From the NCBI GenBank assembly GCA_023554445.1, contig JAMJQQ010000015.1, positions 1 to 13,844 on the forward strand: DNA of 13,844 bases. Reading direction: 5' to 3'. The position numbers and the translations under genes are program-made. The notes beneath the pieces are model-generated. The model worked only from the letters and a program-made list of their open reading frames with translations, did not search any database and had not been told where the DNA came from. This stretch comes from Carthagonibacter metallireducens. Its GTDB lineage: Bacteria; Gemmatimonadota; Gemmatimonadetes; Palauibacterales; Palauibacteraceae. Shown here piece by piece: positions 1 through 7,584 of the stretch (positions are counted from its first letter, which is position 1; each line of letters begins with the position of its first letter).

Positions 1-226
1 GGTCGCCAACTGTTACATGGGCCGGGTGGGATTGATCAACAGCGGCGGCGCTTCGGGGAAGAACGACTTCGGCGACGCCGTCCACACGGCCGTGATCAAC
101 AAGCGGGCCGGTGGAACGGGACTGATCTCGGGTCGAAAGGCCTTCCAGCGCCCGATGAAGGAAGGCGTGAAGTTGCTCAACATGATCCAGGACGTCTATC
201 TCGCCCCGTCGATCACGCCGGCCTGA
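1..226 (+). CDS. fbaB: class I fructose-bisphosphate aldolase (DhnA/FbaB type), 3' end only
   Basis: Only the last 74 residues are in the window; the reading frame is open from base 2 and the gene starts off the left edge. The family cleaves fructose 1,6-bisphosphate to dihydroxyacetone phosphate and glyceraldehyde 3-phosphate in the cytoplasm (glycolysis/gluconeogenesis), through a Schiff-base lysine that lies upstream of this fragment. What is visible is the C-terminal part of the TIM barrel: the phosphate-binding loop INSGGASGKND, then NKRAGGTGLISGRKAFQRP with the second phosphate-binding Gly-Arg, then the closing helix LLNMIQDVYLAP. These stretches match the FbaB/DhnA C-terminus closely. 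The TGA stop is followed 4 bp later by a strong hairpin, so transcription probably ends here and the gene is not part of the efflux operon. The family call is firm; the symbol is by similarity to E. coli FbaB. Confidence 0.9.
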   Translation, partial: VANCYMGRVGLINSGGASGKNDFGDAVHTAVINKRAGGTGLISGRKAFQRPMKEGVKLLNMIQDVYLAPSITPA

Positions 227-230
227 CCCC

Positions 231-262
231 GTGCGGGGCCGTCGACACCGGCGGCCCCGCAC
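231..262 (+). terminator. GC-rich terminator-like hairpin after the aldolase
   Basis: GTGCGGGGCCG (231-241) pairs perfectly with CGGCCCCGCAC (252-262), giving an 11-bp stem with a 10-nt loop, 4 bp after the aldolase stop. No T-tract follows, so it is not a textbook intrinsic terminator. It could act as a U-tract-less terminator or as a 3'-end stabiliser upstream of a Rho site. The stem is long enough that chance is unlikely. Confidence 0.6.
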
Positions 263-303
263 CCTCGTCCACGGTGCGGGCACGAATGCGAGGCCGATGT
301 CAC

Positions 304-329
304 TGACCATCGGTCACGCCGAACCGGCG
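304..329. promoter_or_regulatory. two abutting 13-bp dyads upstream of the efflux operon
   Basis: TGACCATCGGTCA (304-316) is a perfect 5+3+5 inverted repeat, followed with no gap by CGCCGAACCGGCG (317-329), another perfect 5+3+5 inverted repeat. They lie 69-94 bp before the start of the outer-membrane-factor gene. This is where an operator for an efflux regulator of the TetR or MarR type would be expected, but no regulator gene is in the window. No clear -35/-10 pair is visible in this GC-rich 171-bp gap. The symmetry is directly seen; operator function is inference. GC-rich short dyads can arise by chance. Confidence 0.3.
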
Positions 330-397
330 GACGGCACGGCATCGGCGGACGCCGAGGCCGCTTCCGGCAGCGGAGATTCCAAACGACAGGTGGACCG

Positions 398-1930
398 ATG
401 ACCACGTCTGGACCGCGACTCTCTCGGCACCTCATCCTGCTCGCCCTGCTGGCCTCCGCCTGCACGGTGGGTCCCGACTACGAACCCCCGGACCTGACGA
501 CCACGGTTCCCGACCAGTGGCATTCGGTGGTCGAGACCGAAATGGCCGCCGACACCACGGATCTCGAGATGTGGTGGCTGAGCTTCAACGACCAGTTGCT
601 GACGGACCTGATTCGCCGGGCCGAGTTCGGGAACCTGGACCTCCAGGCGGCCGTCGGACGTGTAGCGGAGGCCCGTGCGATACGCGGAATCGCGAAGGGC
701 GGCTACTGGCCGGACATAGTGCTCGGCGGGGCGTACAGCTATCAGAAGCTGAGCGAGAACGGGCTGCAGGGCGCCGCTTCGGCGACTCCGCCCGATGGGG
801 AAGAAGGTGGCGGAAACCCGCTGCTCGCGGACCCGATCGATTCGTGGGTCTTCGGTCTCGACCTGAGCTGGGAGATCGACCTGTTCGGCCGGATCCGCCG
901 CACCGTGGAGGCGTCGGACGCTCAGCTCCAGGCGTCGGTCGAGGACTACCGGGACGTGCTGGTAACGCTATACGCCGAGGTCGGCTCCGCCTACGTGGAT
1001 GCCAGGACGTTTCAGACCCGGCTCGACTTCGCGACGCAGAACGTGGAGGCTCAGCAGTACAGCCTGGAATTGACGCGCGATCGATTCGACGCCGGCCTCA
1101 CCTCGGCCCTCGACGTGGCCCAGGCGGAGCAGAACCTGGCCCAGACCGAGTCGACGATCCCTCTTCTTCAGATCGGTCTGGAGGCTTCGCTCAACCGGCT
1201 CGCCGTTCTGCTCGGAGAGGCGCCGGGCGATCTGCACGGCGAGCTGTCGGCGTACTCCGGGCTGCCGGGCCCGGACGACAAGGTCGCTTACGGGATCCCG
1301 GCAGACCTGCTGCGCCGTCGCCCGGACATTCGGCAGGCCGAACGTCTGCTCGCCTCTCAGACCGCCCGGATCGGGATCGCCACCGCAGACCTCTATCCGA
1401 CCCTGTCTCTCGGTGGGACCGTAGGCCTGGAGGCGCTGGAATTCGAAGACCTCGGAGACGGCGGCAGCCTGTTCTGGAGCATCGTACCACAGATCAGCTG
1501 GCCGATCTTCACGGGTGGCAAGATTCGCAACCAGATCCGTGCAGAGGAGGCGCGAACGGCACAGGCCCTGGCCGCGTACGAGAAGACGGTGTTGCTCGCG
1601 CTGGAAGAAGTCCAGAATTCCCTCGTCGCGTACGGGCAGGAGAAGCTCCGGCGCGACCGGCTGCTCGAGGCGGTACAGGCTTCGCAGCGAGCCGTCGATC
1701 TCGTCGAGACCCAGTACATCTCCGGGCTGACGAATTTCCAGAACTTTCTCGACGCCCAGCGTTCCCTGTTCCGCCAGCAGGACGAGCTGGCAGAGAGCGC
1801 GGGCCAGGTCGTCAACAACCTGATCACTCTGAACAAGTCGCTCGGGGGTGGCTGGTCGCCGTCCAGGGCCGAGGTGACCGCGGCGGCCGCCGAGGGCGAG
1901 GTGCCCGCTCCCTCCGCCGGAGGTGAGTGA
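398..1930 (+). CDS. RND efflux outer-membrane factor lipoprotein (OprM/NodT, TolC family)
   Basis: This 510-aa protein is the exit duct of a tripartite efflux pump; the family forms trimeric outer-membrane channels with a long periplasmic alpha-helical barrel. The N-terminus is a lipoprotein signal with lipobox LLASAC and acylated Cys22, followed by TVGPDYEPP, a start typical of OprM/NodT proteins. Two OEP repeats are visible: one around WEIDLFGRIRR (W158) with the long helix ending near SAYVDART, and the second around WPIFTGGKIRNQIRAEEAR with the helix EEVQNSLVAYG. The last 25 residues are an Ala/Glu/Pro-rich tail of no known function. The ATG at 398 is supported by AGGTGG at 388-393. The stop overlaps the start of the adaptor gene (TGATG), so the two are translationally coupled in one operon with the transporter. 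Substrate cannot be predicted from sequence. Confidence 0.95.
   Translation: MTTSGPRLSRHLILLALLASACTVGPDYEPPDLTTTVPDQWHSVVETEMAADTTDLEMWWLSFNDQLLTDLIRRAEFGNLDLQAAVGRVAEARAIRGIAKGGYWPDIVLGGAYSYQKLSENGLQGAASATPPDGEEGGGNPLLADPIDSWVFGLDLSWEIDLFGRIRRTVEASDAQLQASVEDYRDVLVTLYAEVGSAYVDARTFQTRLDFATQNVEAQQYSLELTRDRFDAGLTSALDVAQAEQNLAQTESTIPLLQIGLEASLNRLAVLLGEAPGDLHGELSAYSGLPGPDDKVAYGIPADLLRRRPDIRQAERLLASQTARIGIATADLYPTLSLGGTVGLEALEFEDLGDGGSLFWSIVPQISWPIFTGGKIRNQIRAEEARTAQALAAYEKTVLLALEEVQNSLVAYGQEKLRRDRLLEAVQASQRAVDLVETQYISGLTNFQNFLDAQRSLFRQQDELAESAGQVVNNLITLNKSLGGGWSPSRAEVTAAAAEGEVPAPSAGGE
1919..1923 (+). promoter_or_regulatory. Shine-Dalgarno that sets the adaptor start
   Basis: GGAGG (within GGAGGTGA) lies inside the last codons of the upstream gene, 6 nt before the ATG at 1930. 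The same frame also has an in-frame GTG at 1927, which would leave only 3 nt of spacing, so the ATG at 1930 is preferred. Later in-frame ATGs at 1948, 1957 and 1963 have no comparable site. Confidence 0.7.
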
Positions 1931-3234
1931 TGGATCGCAAAACGGGAATGCAGACAATGGCCATGAGTCCCGTAAACAGCGCCCTGCGCAGAATAGGTGT
2001 CATCGCGGGCACGCTTCCCGTCCTCGCGCTCAGCGCCTGCGGGGGCGACGACGGTCCAGCCCGGCTGGCGCCGGAGGTAACGGTTTCACAGCCGGTCGTT
2101 CGTCCCGTGCGACCCTTCGTCGACTTCACGGGAACCACCCGCGCGATCGAATCGGTCGAGATCAGAGCACGGATCGGAGGCGTGCTCCGGGAGCAGCGCT
2201 TCCAGCCATCCGAGATCGTGGACGAGAACCAGGTGCTGTTCGTGATCGAGCCCGAGCAGTACCAGGCGGCGCGGGACGAGGCGGCGGCCCTGCTCAACTC
2301 GGCCATCGCGGACTCAGCGCTGAAAGAGTCGAACCTGGAGCGTGTCCAGATCGCGATCGAGACGAATGCAGTCAGCAAGCAGGACCTGGACCGGGCCCAG
2401 GCGGAGCGGGATGCGGCTGTTGCATCGGTTCTCGGAGCACGCGCGCGGCTGTCGCGCGCCCAACTGGACTTCGACTACACCCGGGTCCGGACGCCGATCA
2501 CCGGGCAGGTGGGCCGCCGCCTGGTGGACCCGGGGAACCTGGTGGGTTACGGCGAGCAGACCCTGCTCACCACGGTGAACAGAATCCAGCCGATCCACGT
2601 GTTCTTCAACGCGCCTGAGTGGGTTGTGCTGGCGATGCTGCGCGCGATGGAGGAAGCTCAGGTGGCAGAGGCGGTCGAGGGAGGCAGCCGCACGGTGCAA
2701 GGGCAGAAGAAGGAAGTGGTCGAGGTGCTGGTAGGCACGGCCGCCGACGCGGACAGCTTTCCGATCGAGGGCTACGTGGACTTCGTCGGGAACACGGTCG
2801 ATCCCAGCACGGGCACCATCGAGATCCGGGCCGAATTCGACAACGAGGACCTCGACCTCTTCCCGGGCCTGTTCGTCCGCGTGCGCGTCCTGGGCGTGGA
2901 GGCCAGGGATGAGGTCCTTGTGAGCGAGCGGGCAGTCGGCACCGACCTGGGCGGCAAGTACGTGTACCGCGTCGGAGAGGACAACGTCGTCGAGCGCGTG
3001 TACGTGACGGTCGGGCAGCCGCAACCGGACGGAACGATCGTGGTCGAGGAAGGAATCGGAGTGGATGACACCTACATCTCGAACGGGCTGCTTCGCGCCC
3101 GTCCGGGACTGCCCGTCACGCCGCTCACCGAGGTAGAAATGGCGCAGCGCCAGGCCGCTATGGCGCAACAGGCGGGAGCGGCAGGGCAGGAGGGCGCGGA
3201 GCCGGCGGAAGCGGACTCCGGAGAGGAGGAGTAA
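1930..3234 (+). CDS. RND efflux periplasmic adaptor (membrane fusion protein) lipoprotein
   Basis: This 434-aa AcrA/MexA-type adaptor bridges the inner-membrane transporter and the outer-membrane duct. The lipobox LALSAC ends at Cys37, so it is probably lipid-anchored. The order of parts follows the family: a first beta/lipoyl strand set (SVEIRARIGGVLREQRF), an alpha-helical hairpin of heptad character (about residues 80-185, including NAVSKQDLDRAQAER), the second lipoyl half (DFDYTRVRTPITGQVGRR), a beta-barrel domain (QPIHVFFNAPEW onward) and a membrane-proximal domain. The C-terminal tail of about 30 residues is Ala/Gln/Glu-rich and looks disordered. The start overlaps the previous stop by one base; the next gene begins 3 bp after its stop, behind GAGGAGGA. 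Oddity: the residue after the lipidated Cys is Gly, where E. coli AcrA has Asp, the inner-membrane retention residue. Confidence 0.94.
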   Translation: MDRKTGMQTMAMSPVNSALRRIGVIAGTLPVLALSACGGDDGPARLAPEVTVSQPVVRPVRPFVDFTGTTRAIESVEIRARIGGVLREQRFQPSEIVDENQVLFVIEPEQYQAARDEAAALLNSAIADSALKESNLERVQIAIETNAVSKQDLDRAQAERDAAVASVLGARARLSRAQLDFDYTRVRTPITGQVGRRLVDPGNLVGYGEQTLLTTVNRIQPIHVFFNAPEWVVLAMLRAMEEAQVAEAVEGGSRTVQGQKKEVVEVLVGTAADADSFPIEGYVDFVGNTVDPSTGTIEIRAEFDNEDLDLFPGLFVRVRVLGVEARDEVLVSERAVGTDLGGKYVYRVGEDNVVERVYVTVGQPQPDGTIVVEEGIGVDDTYISNGLLRARPGLPVTPLTEVEMAQRQAAMAQQAGAAGQEGAEPAEADSGEEE

Positions 3235-3237
3235 GGC

Positions 3238-6200
3238 ATGTTCAGCCGCTTCTTCATCTACCGGCCGGTCTTCGCGCTGGTCATCTCGATCGTGGTCGTG
3301 ATCCTGGGCACGATCTCGATTCCGACCCTGCCCGTGGAGTCGATGCCCGACATCACGCCACCCACGGTCGAGGTGAGTACGAACTTCCCGGGGGCCAACG
3401 CCCAGGTCGTCGAGCAGACGGTCACCACGCCGATCGAGAAGGAAGTCAATGGCGTGGAAGACATGATCTACATGCAGTCGAAGAGCACATCCGTCGGCTC
3501 GATGGAGCTGACGGTCTCGTTCGACATCGGGACCGATCCCGACATGGCGGCCGTGCTCACGCAGAACCGCGTGTCGATCGCCGAGCCGCTCCTGCCGGAG
3601 GAAGTGAAGCGCCAGGGAGTCAAGACGGAGAAGAAATCCACCCAGATCACCCTGATGGTGAACCTCATCTCACCCGATGGGCGGTACGACGACATCTTCA
3701 TCTCGAATTACGCCACCACCCAGATCAACGACGTGCTGGCGCGGGTCCCCGGCGTCGGAAAGGTCGTAGGGATGGGGGCCAAGGACTTCGGAATGCGGAT
3801 CTGGATCGATCCGCAGAGGCTGAGGGCTCGCGACCTGACCACCGATGAAGTCGTCGGAGCTCTGCGCGAACAGAACGTACAGGTCGCGGCGGGGGCGATC
3901 GGCCAGCCGCCGAACCCCGAAGGTCTCAACTTCCAGTACACCATCACCACGCAGGGACGGCTGGAAACGGTTGAGCAGTTCGAGAACATCATCGTCAAAG
4001 CCGGGCAGGCCGGAGAGTTGGTCCGGGTACGGGACGTGGCACGGGTGGAGCTCGGAGCCCAGAACTACTCCTGGTACGTGCAGCTGGACGGTAGGCCCAG
4101 CGTGGGGATCGCCGTCTACCAGCTTCCGGGGTCGAACGCTCTCGCGGTGAAGCGGGGTGTCGCCGATGCCCTGGCCGAACTGGAGCAGGGTTTCCCGGAG
4201 GGGCTCGAGGCGGTCATCGCGTACGACTCGACCGAGTACATCGAGGCTTCGATCTCCGAGGTGATCGAGACGCTGATCATAGCGATCCTGCTGGTAATCT
4301 TCTCCGTATTCATCTTCCTGCAGGACTGGCGCACGACCGTCATTCCGTCGGTGACGATCCCCGTCTCTTTGATCGGCACTTTCTTCGCGATGAAGCTGTT
4401 CGGGATGTCGATCAACAACCTCACACTCTTCGGCCTCGTGCTGGCCATCGGCATCGTGGTGGACGACGCGATCGTGGTCGTCGAGAACACGATGCGTCTG
4501 ATCGACGAAGAGGGAATGGAGACGAAGGCGGCCACGGCCAAGGCGATGGAAGAGGTGGGTGGCGCGATCGTCGCCACGACACTGGTCCTGCTGGCCGTCT
4601 TCGTTCCGACGGCCCTGATGCCCGGCCTGACCGGTCGCCTGTACCAGCAGTTCGCGATCACGATCTCGATCGCGACCGTGTTCTCGTCGATCAACGCCTT
4701 GACCCTGAGCCCGGCGCTGGCCGGAATGCTGCTCCGTCCTTCGCCGGAGAAGCGTGGCCGCTTCTTCACCAGGTTCAACGATCTTTTCGAGGTGACGACC
4801 GACAAGTACATGGGCGCGGTCAGGGGCCTGGTGCGACGCAAGGGCGCGGTCCTGCTGGGTTTCGCGGGTCTGATGGTCGCCATGTTCCTCAGCTTCCGGC
4901 TGGTTCCCGGCGGTTTCATCCCCGATGAGGACCAGGGGTACTTCTTCGTGAATGTCGAGTTGCCCGACGGTGCTTCGATGCAACGCACAGAGGAAGTGCT
5001 CGACCGGGTGAATCTGGCACTGGCCAACACGCCCGGCGTGGCGAATTACATTACGATCGGCGGCTTCTCGATGCTCAACGCCGTTCAGGGGTCGAATTTC
5101 GGAGCCGCCATTGCGACTCTCGACAACTGGTCGGATCGTTCGAGGGATGAGCACGTCGAAACCCTGATGGCAAACCTGCAGCGCTTCCTGTTCACCATAC
5201 AGGAGGGGACCGCATTCGCCTTTGGCCCGCCGCCGATCACGGGGCTCGGCAACGCCACAGGCTTCTCCATGGAACTCCAGGACCGGGGCGGTCTCGGGCT
5301 CCAGCAGCTGCAGACGTTTGCGGAAGACATGGTCGCCGCCGGTACCGCGAGTCCGGTGGTCGAGCGCCTGAACCAGAATTTCACAGCCAACGTTCCGCAG
5401 CTGTTCGTGGATGTCGACCGGAATCGGGTCAAGACATACGGCGTACCCCTGCAGTCGGTGTTCAATACGCTCCAGGCGAATCTCGGGTCGGCCTACGTCA
5501 ACGACTTCAATATCTTCGGTCGTACGTGGAAGGTGCAGGTGCAGGCGGACGAGCAGTTCCGGTCGAAGGTGTCGGACATCGATCGGCTGGAGGTCCGCAA
5601 CGCAAATGGCGACATGATCCCGATGGGAACCCTCGCCCAGGTGAGGGACACCGTCGGACCTAACGTGATTACTCGATTCAACATGTTTCCCGCTTCCTCC
5701 ATCAGCGGTGTTCCGGCCCCCGGGAAGTCCTCCGGCGAGGCGGTAGCCGAGATGGAACGGCTCGCGGCCGAGTACCTGCCACCACAGATGGGCTATCAGT
5801 GGTCCGGGGTGACCTTTCAGCAGATCGCGGCAGGCAACCTGGCCCCGATCATCTTCAGTCTGGCGATCATCTTCGTGTTCCTGTTCATGGCGGCGCAGTA
5901 CGAGAGCTGGCTCATCCCGCTGGCGGTGCTCATGGGAGTGCCGATGGCGATATTCGGGGCGATGCTGGGTACCGGCCTCCGTCAGCTCGACAACAACATC
6001 TACACGCAGATCGGGCTGGTCCTGCTCATAGGCCTCGCGGCCAAGACGGCGATCCTGATCGTGGAGTTCGCCAAGCAGCAACGGGAGGAGGGGAAGCCCG
6101 TAATCGAGGCCGCCGAGACCGCGGCGCTGCTCAGATTCCGCCCGATCCTGATGACGGCATTCTCCTTCATTCTCGGTGTGATACCGCTTGCGATTGCATC

Positions 6201-6381
6201 AGGAGCGGGTGCCGCGAGCCGCATATCGCTGGGGACGGCCGTGCTGTTCGGGATGCTGATCGCCACGGCGAGCGGCGTTTTTCTGATCCCCGCGTTCTAC
6301 GTGATCATCCAGGGCATGAGGGAGCGAAAGAGCGAGGGCGGATCGGATACGGCGATCGGATCGTCGCCTGCGGAGGCGTAG
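3238..6381 (+). CDS. RND multidrug efflux transporter, HAE1 family (AcrB-like)
   Basis: This 1047-aa proton-driven drug exporter matches AcrB in length (1049). It opens with TM1 (FALVISIVVVILGTI), then the first porter domain (FPGANAQVVEQTVTTPIEKE). A TM block starts near residue 342 with IAILLVIFSVFIFLQDW. Next is the TM4 signature GIVVDDAIVVVEN with the proton-relay pair Asp409/Asp410. The second half has TM7 near 535, a second porter domain (GNATGFSMELQDRGGLG) and TM8 from about 868 (FVFLFMAAQYESW). TM10 carries Lys936 in GLAAKTAILIVEFAK, and RFRPILMT carries Arg968, the counterparts of AcrB Lys940 and Arg971. All proton-relay residues are therefore present and the pump should be active. 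The ATG is preceded by GAGGAGGA at 3223-3230. It is the last gene of a complete OMF-MFP-RND operon; the substrate (drugs, bile salts, solvents or other) is not determinable. Confidence 0.97.
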   Translation: MFSRFFIYRPVFALVISIVVVILGTISIPTLPVESMPDITPPTVEVSTNFPGANAQVVEQTVTTPIEKEVNGVEDMIYMQSKSTSVGSMELTVSFDIGTDPDMAAVLTQNRVSIAEPLLPEEVKRQGVKTEKKSTQITLMVNLISPDGRYDDIFISNYATTQINDVLARVPGVGKVVGMGAKDFGMRIWIDPQRLRARDLTTDEVVGALREQNVQVAAGAIGQPPNPEGLNFQYTITTQGRLETVEQFENIIVKAGQAGELVRVRDVARVELGAQNYSWYVQLDGRPSVGIAVYQLPGSNALAVKRGVADALAELEQGFPEGLEAVIAYDSTEYIEASISEVIETLIIAILLVIFSVFIFLQDWRTTVIPSVTIPVSLIGTFFAMKLFGMSINNLTLFGLVLAIGIVVDDAIVVVENTMRLIDEEGMETKAATAKAMEEVGGAIVATTLVLLAVFVPTALMPGLTGRLYQQFAITISIATVFSSINALTLSPALAGMLLRPSPEKRGRFFTRFNDLFEVTTDKYMGAVRGLVRRKGAVLLGFAGLMVAMFLSFRLVPGGFIPDEDQGYFFVNVELPDGASMQRTEEVLDRVNLALANTPGVANYITIGGFSMLNAVQGSNFGAAIATLDNWSDRSRDEHVETLMANLQRFLFTIQEGTAFAFGPPPITGLGNATGFSMELQDRGGLGLQQLQTFAEDMVAAGTASPVVERLNQNFTANVPQLFVDVDRNRVKTYGVPLQSVFNTLQANLGSAYVNDFNIFGRTWKVQVQADEQFRSKVSDIDRLEVRNANGDMIPMGTLAQVRDTVGPNVITRFNMFPASSISGVPAPGKSSGEAVAEMERLAAEYLPPQMGYQWSGVTFQQIAAGNLAPIIFSLAIIFVFLFMAAQYESWLIPLAVLMGVPMAIFGAMLGTGLRQLDNNIYTQIGLVLLIGLAAKTAILIVEFAKQQREEGKPVIEAAETAALLRFRPILMTAFSFILGVIPLAIASGAGAASRISLGTAVLFGMLIATASGVFLIPAFYVIIQGMRERKSEGGSDTAIGSSPAEA

Positions 6382-6424
6382 CGGAGTTGTCGCTCGAGGG
6401 GCCGCGTCGGAGCGTCGATCGCTA

Positions 6425-6430
6425 TATATT
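6425..6430 (+). promoter_or_regulatory. possible -10 element for argF
   Basis: TATATT, inside ctatatatt, is the only AT-rich patch in the 126-bp gap 6382-6507 between the transporter and argF. It would place transcription start near 6437, leaving a leader of about 70 nt. No -35 resembling TTGACA lies 16-18 bp upstream, so this rests on the -10 alone. The rest of the gap shows only a weak 5-bp inverted repeat (CCCCG at 6445-6449 with CGGGG at 6464-6468). Confidence 0.3.
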
Positions 6431-6507
6431 CCGGCCGACCGCGACCCCGTGCCTCCGAGCAACCGGGGCCTGAAGACCAACACGAGCACAACCCGACAGA
6501 GGCACGC

Positions 6508-7518
6508 TTGAATCTCACCGGACGCAGCTTCCTCAAGTTGATGGACTACACGGCGGACGAGATCCACTATCTGCTCGACCTTTCGGTCCGGCTGAAGCAG
6601 GCGAAACAGGCCGGCTCCGAGCGGCAGCGACTCGTCGGCCGCAACGTCGCTCTGATCTTCGAGAAGACCTCGACCCGTACACGCTGTGCATTCGAGGTCG
6701 CGGCCTACGACCAGGGTGCACACGTGACGTATCTGGGGCCGACGGGTTCACAGATCGGACACAAGGAATCGGTCGCCGATACGGCGCGCGTCCTGGGCAG
6801 GATGTACGACGGCATCCAGTACCGGGGGTTCGGCCAGGACCGGGTCGAGACGCTGGCCGAGTTTGCGGGCGTTCCGGTCTGGAATGGTCTGACCGATGAG
6901 TACCACCCTACCCAGGTGCTGGCCGACGTCATGACGATGATGGAGCATGCCGACCGGGAGCCGGAGAAGATCTCGTTCTGCTTCATGGGGGATGCCCGGA
7001 ACAACGTAGGCAACTCCCTGATGGTAGGCGGTACCCTGCTCGGAATGGATGTGCGTCTGTGCGCCCCGCGCGACCTGTGGCCCGAGGAGTGGCTGGTTCG
7101 TCATTGCCGGCAGCTCGCGGACGAATCGGGAGGGGCTCTGCTGCTCACCGAGAGTGTAGAACAGGGTGTCAGTGGAGCCGATTTCCTCTATACCGACGTA
7201 TGGGTATCGATGGGCGAGCCACCGGAACGCTGGGCCGAGCGGATCGCGAAGCTCAAGCCGTACCAGGTCAACCGGCGTGCCATGGACCTGACGGGAAATC
7301 CGGAGTCGAAGTTTCTCCATTGCCTTCCCGCGTTTCACGATCGGAAGACGAAGGTGGGGGAGGAGATCTACCGCGAATTCGGACTGGACGGGATGGAAGT
7401 CACCGACGAGGTATTCGAGTCCGCGGCTTCGGTGGTGTTCGACCAGGCCGAGAATCGCATGCACACGATCAAGGCCGTGATGGTCGCTACGCTGGCTGAT
7501 TCAGCGCACGAGGGCTGA
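6508..7518 (+). CDS. argF: ornithine carbamoyltransferase
   Basis: This 336-aa cytoplasmic enzyme makes citrulline from carbamoyl phosphate and ornithine (arginine biosynthesis). Carbamoyl-phosphate contacts are present: EKTSTRTR with Ser55-Thr-Arg-Thr, and HPTQ at 133-136. The ornithine/citrulline signatures are also present: DVWVSMGE (Asp230, Ser234-Met-Gly) and FLHCLPAFHD (His271-Cys272-Leu-Pro). The C-terminus, ending QAENRMHTIKAVMVATL, is nearly the same as in the E. coli ArgF/ArgI long form. The TTG at 6508 is chosen because it gives the conserved N-terminus MNLTGRSFLKLMDYTADE; the next ATG (6541) would cut off the first helix. The Shine-Dalgarno sequence is weak (CAGAGG, 6497-6502). 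No other arginine gene is adjacent. A catabolic ArcB role cannot be excluded by sequence, but no arc genes are seen, so an anabolic role is more likely. Confidence 0.95.
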   Translation: MNLTGRSFLKLMDYTADEIHYLLDLSVRLKQAKQAGSERQRLVGRNVALIFEKTSTRTRCAFEVAAYDQGAHVTYLGPTGSQIGHKESVADTARVLGRMYDGIQYRGFGQDRVETLAEFAGVPVWNGLTDEYHPTQVLADVMTMMEHADREPEKISFCFMGDARNNVGNSLMVGGTLLGMDVRLCAPRDLWPEEWLVRHCRQLADESGGALLLTESVEQGVSGADFLYTDVWVSMGEPPERWAERIAKLKPYQVNRRAMDLTGNPESKFLHCLPAFHDRKTKVGEEIYREFGLDGMEVTDEVFESAASVVFDQAENRMHTIKAVMVATLADSAHEG

Positions 7519-7584
7519 CCGGGCGGGCAAGTCAGGACGGGTTGGCGATGCCGCCGGCCCGGACAACGACTCAAGGAGCATGGA

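Noticed and set aside
968..1957. Long minus-strand and alternative plus-frame open readings over the outer-membrane factor gene (also 517-1926 plus)
   Set aside because: Arg/Gly/Pro-rich shadows with no motifs, overlapping a clear OprM-type gene.
3670..6081. An 803-codon open frame on the minus strand opposite the RND transporter
   Set aside because: It is rich in His, Arg, Asp and Gln with no fold or motif, as expected from the complement of a GC-rich gene. The plus strand carries every AcrB landmark across the same span.
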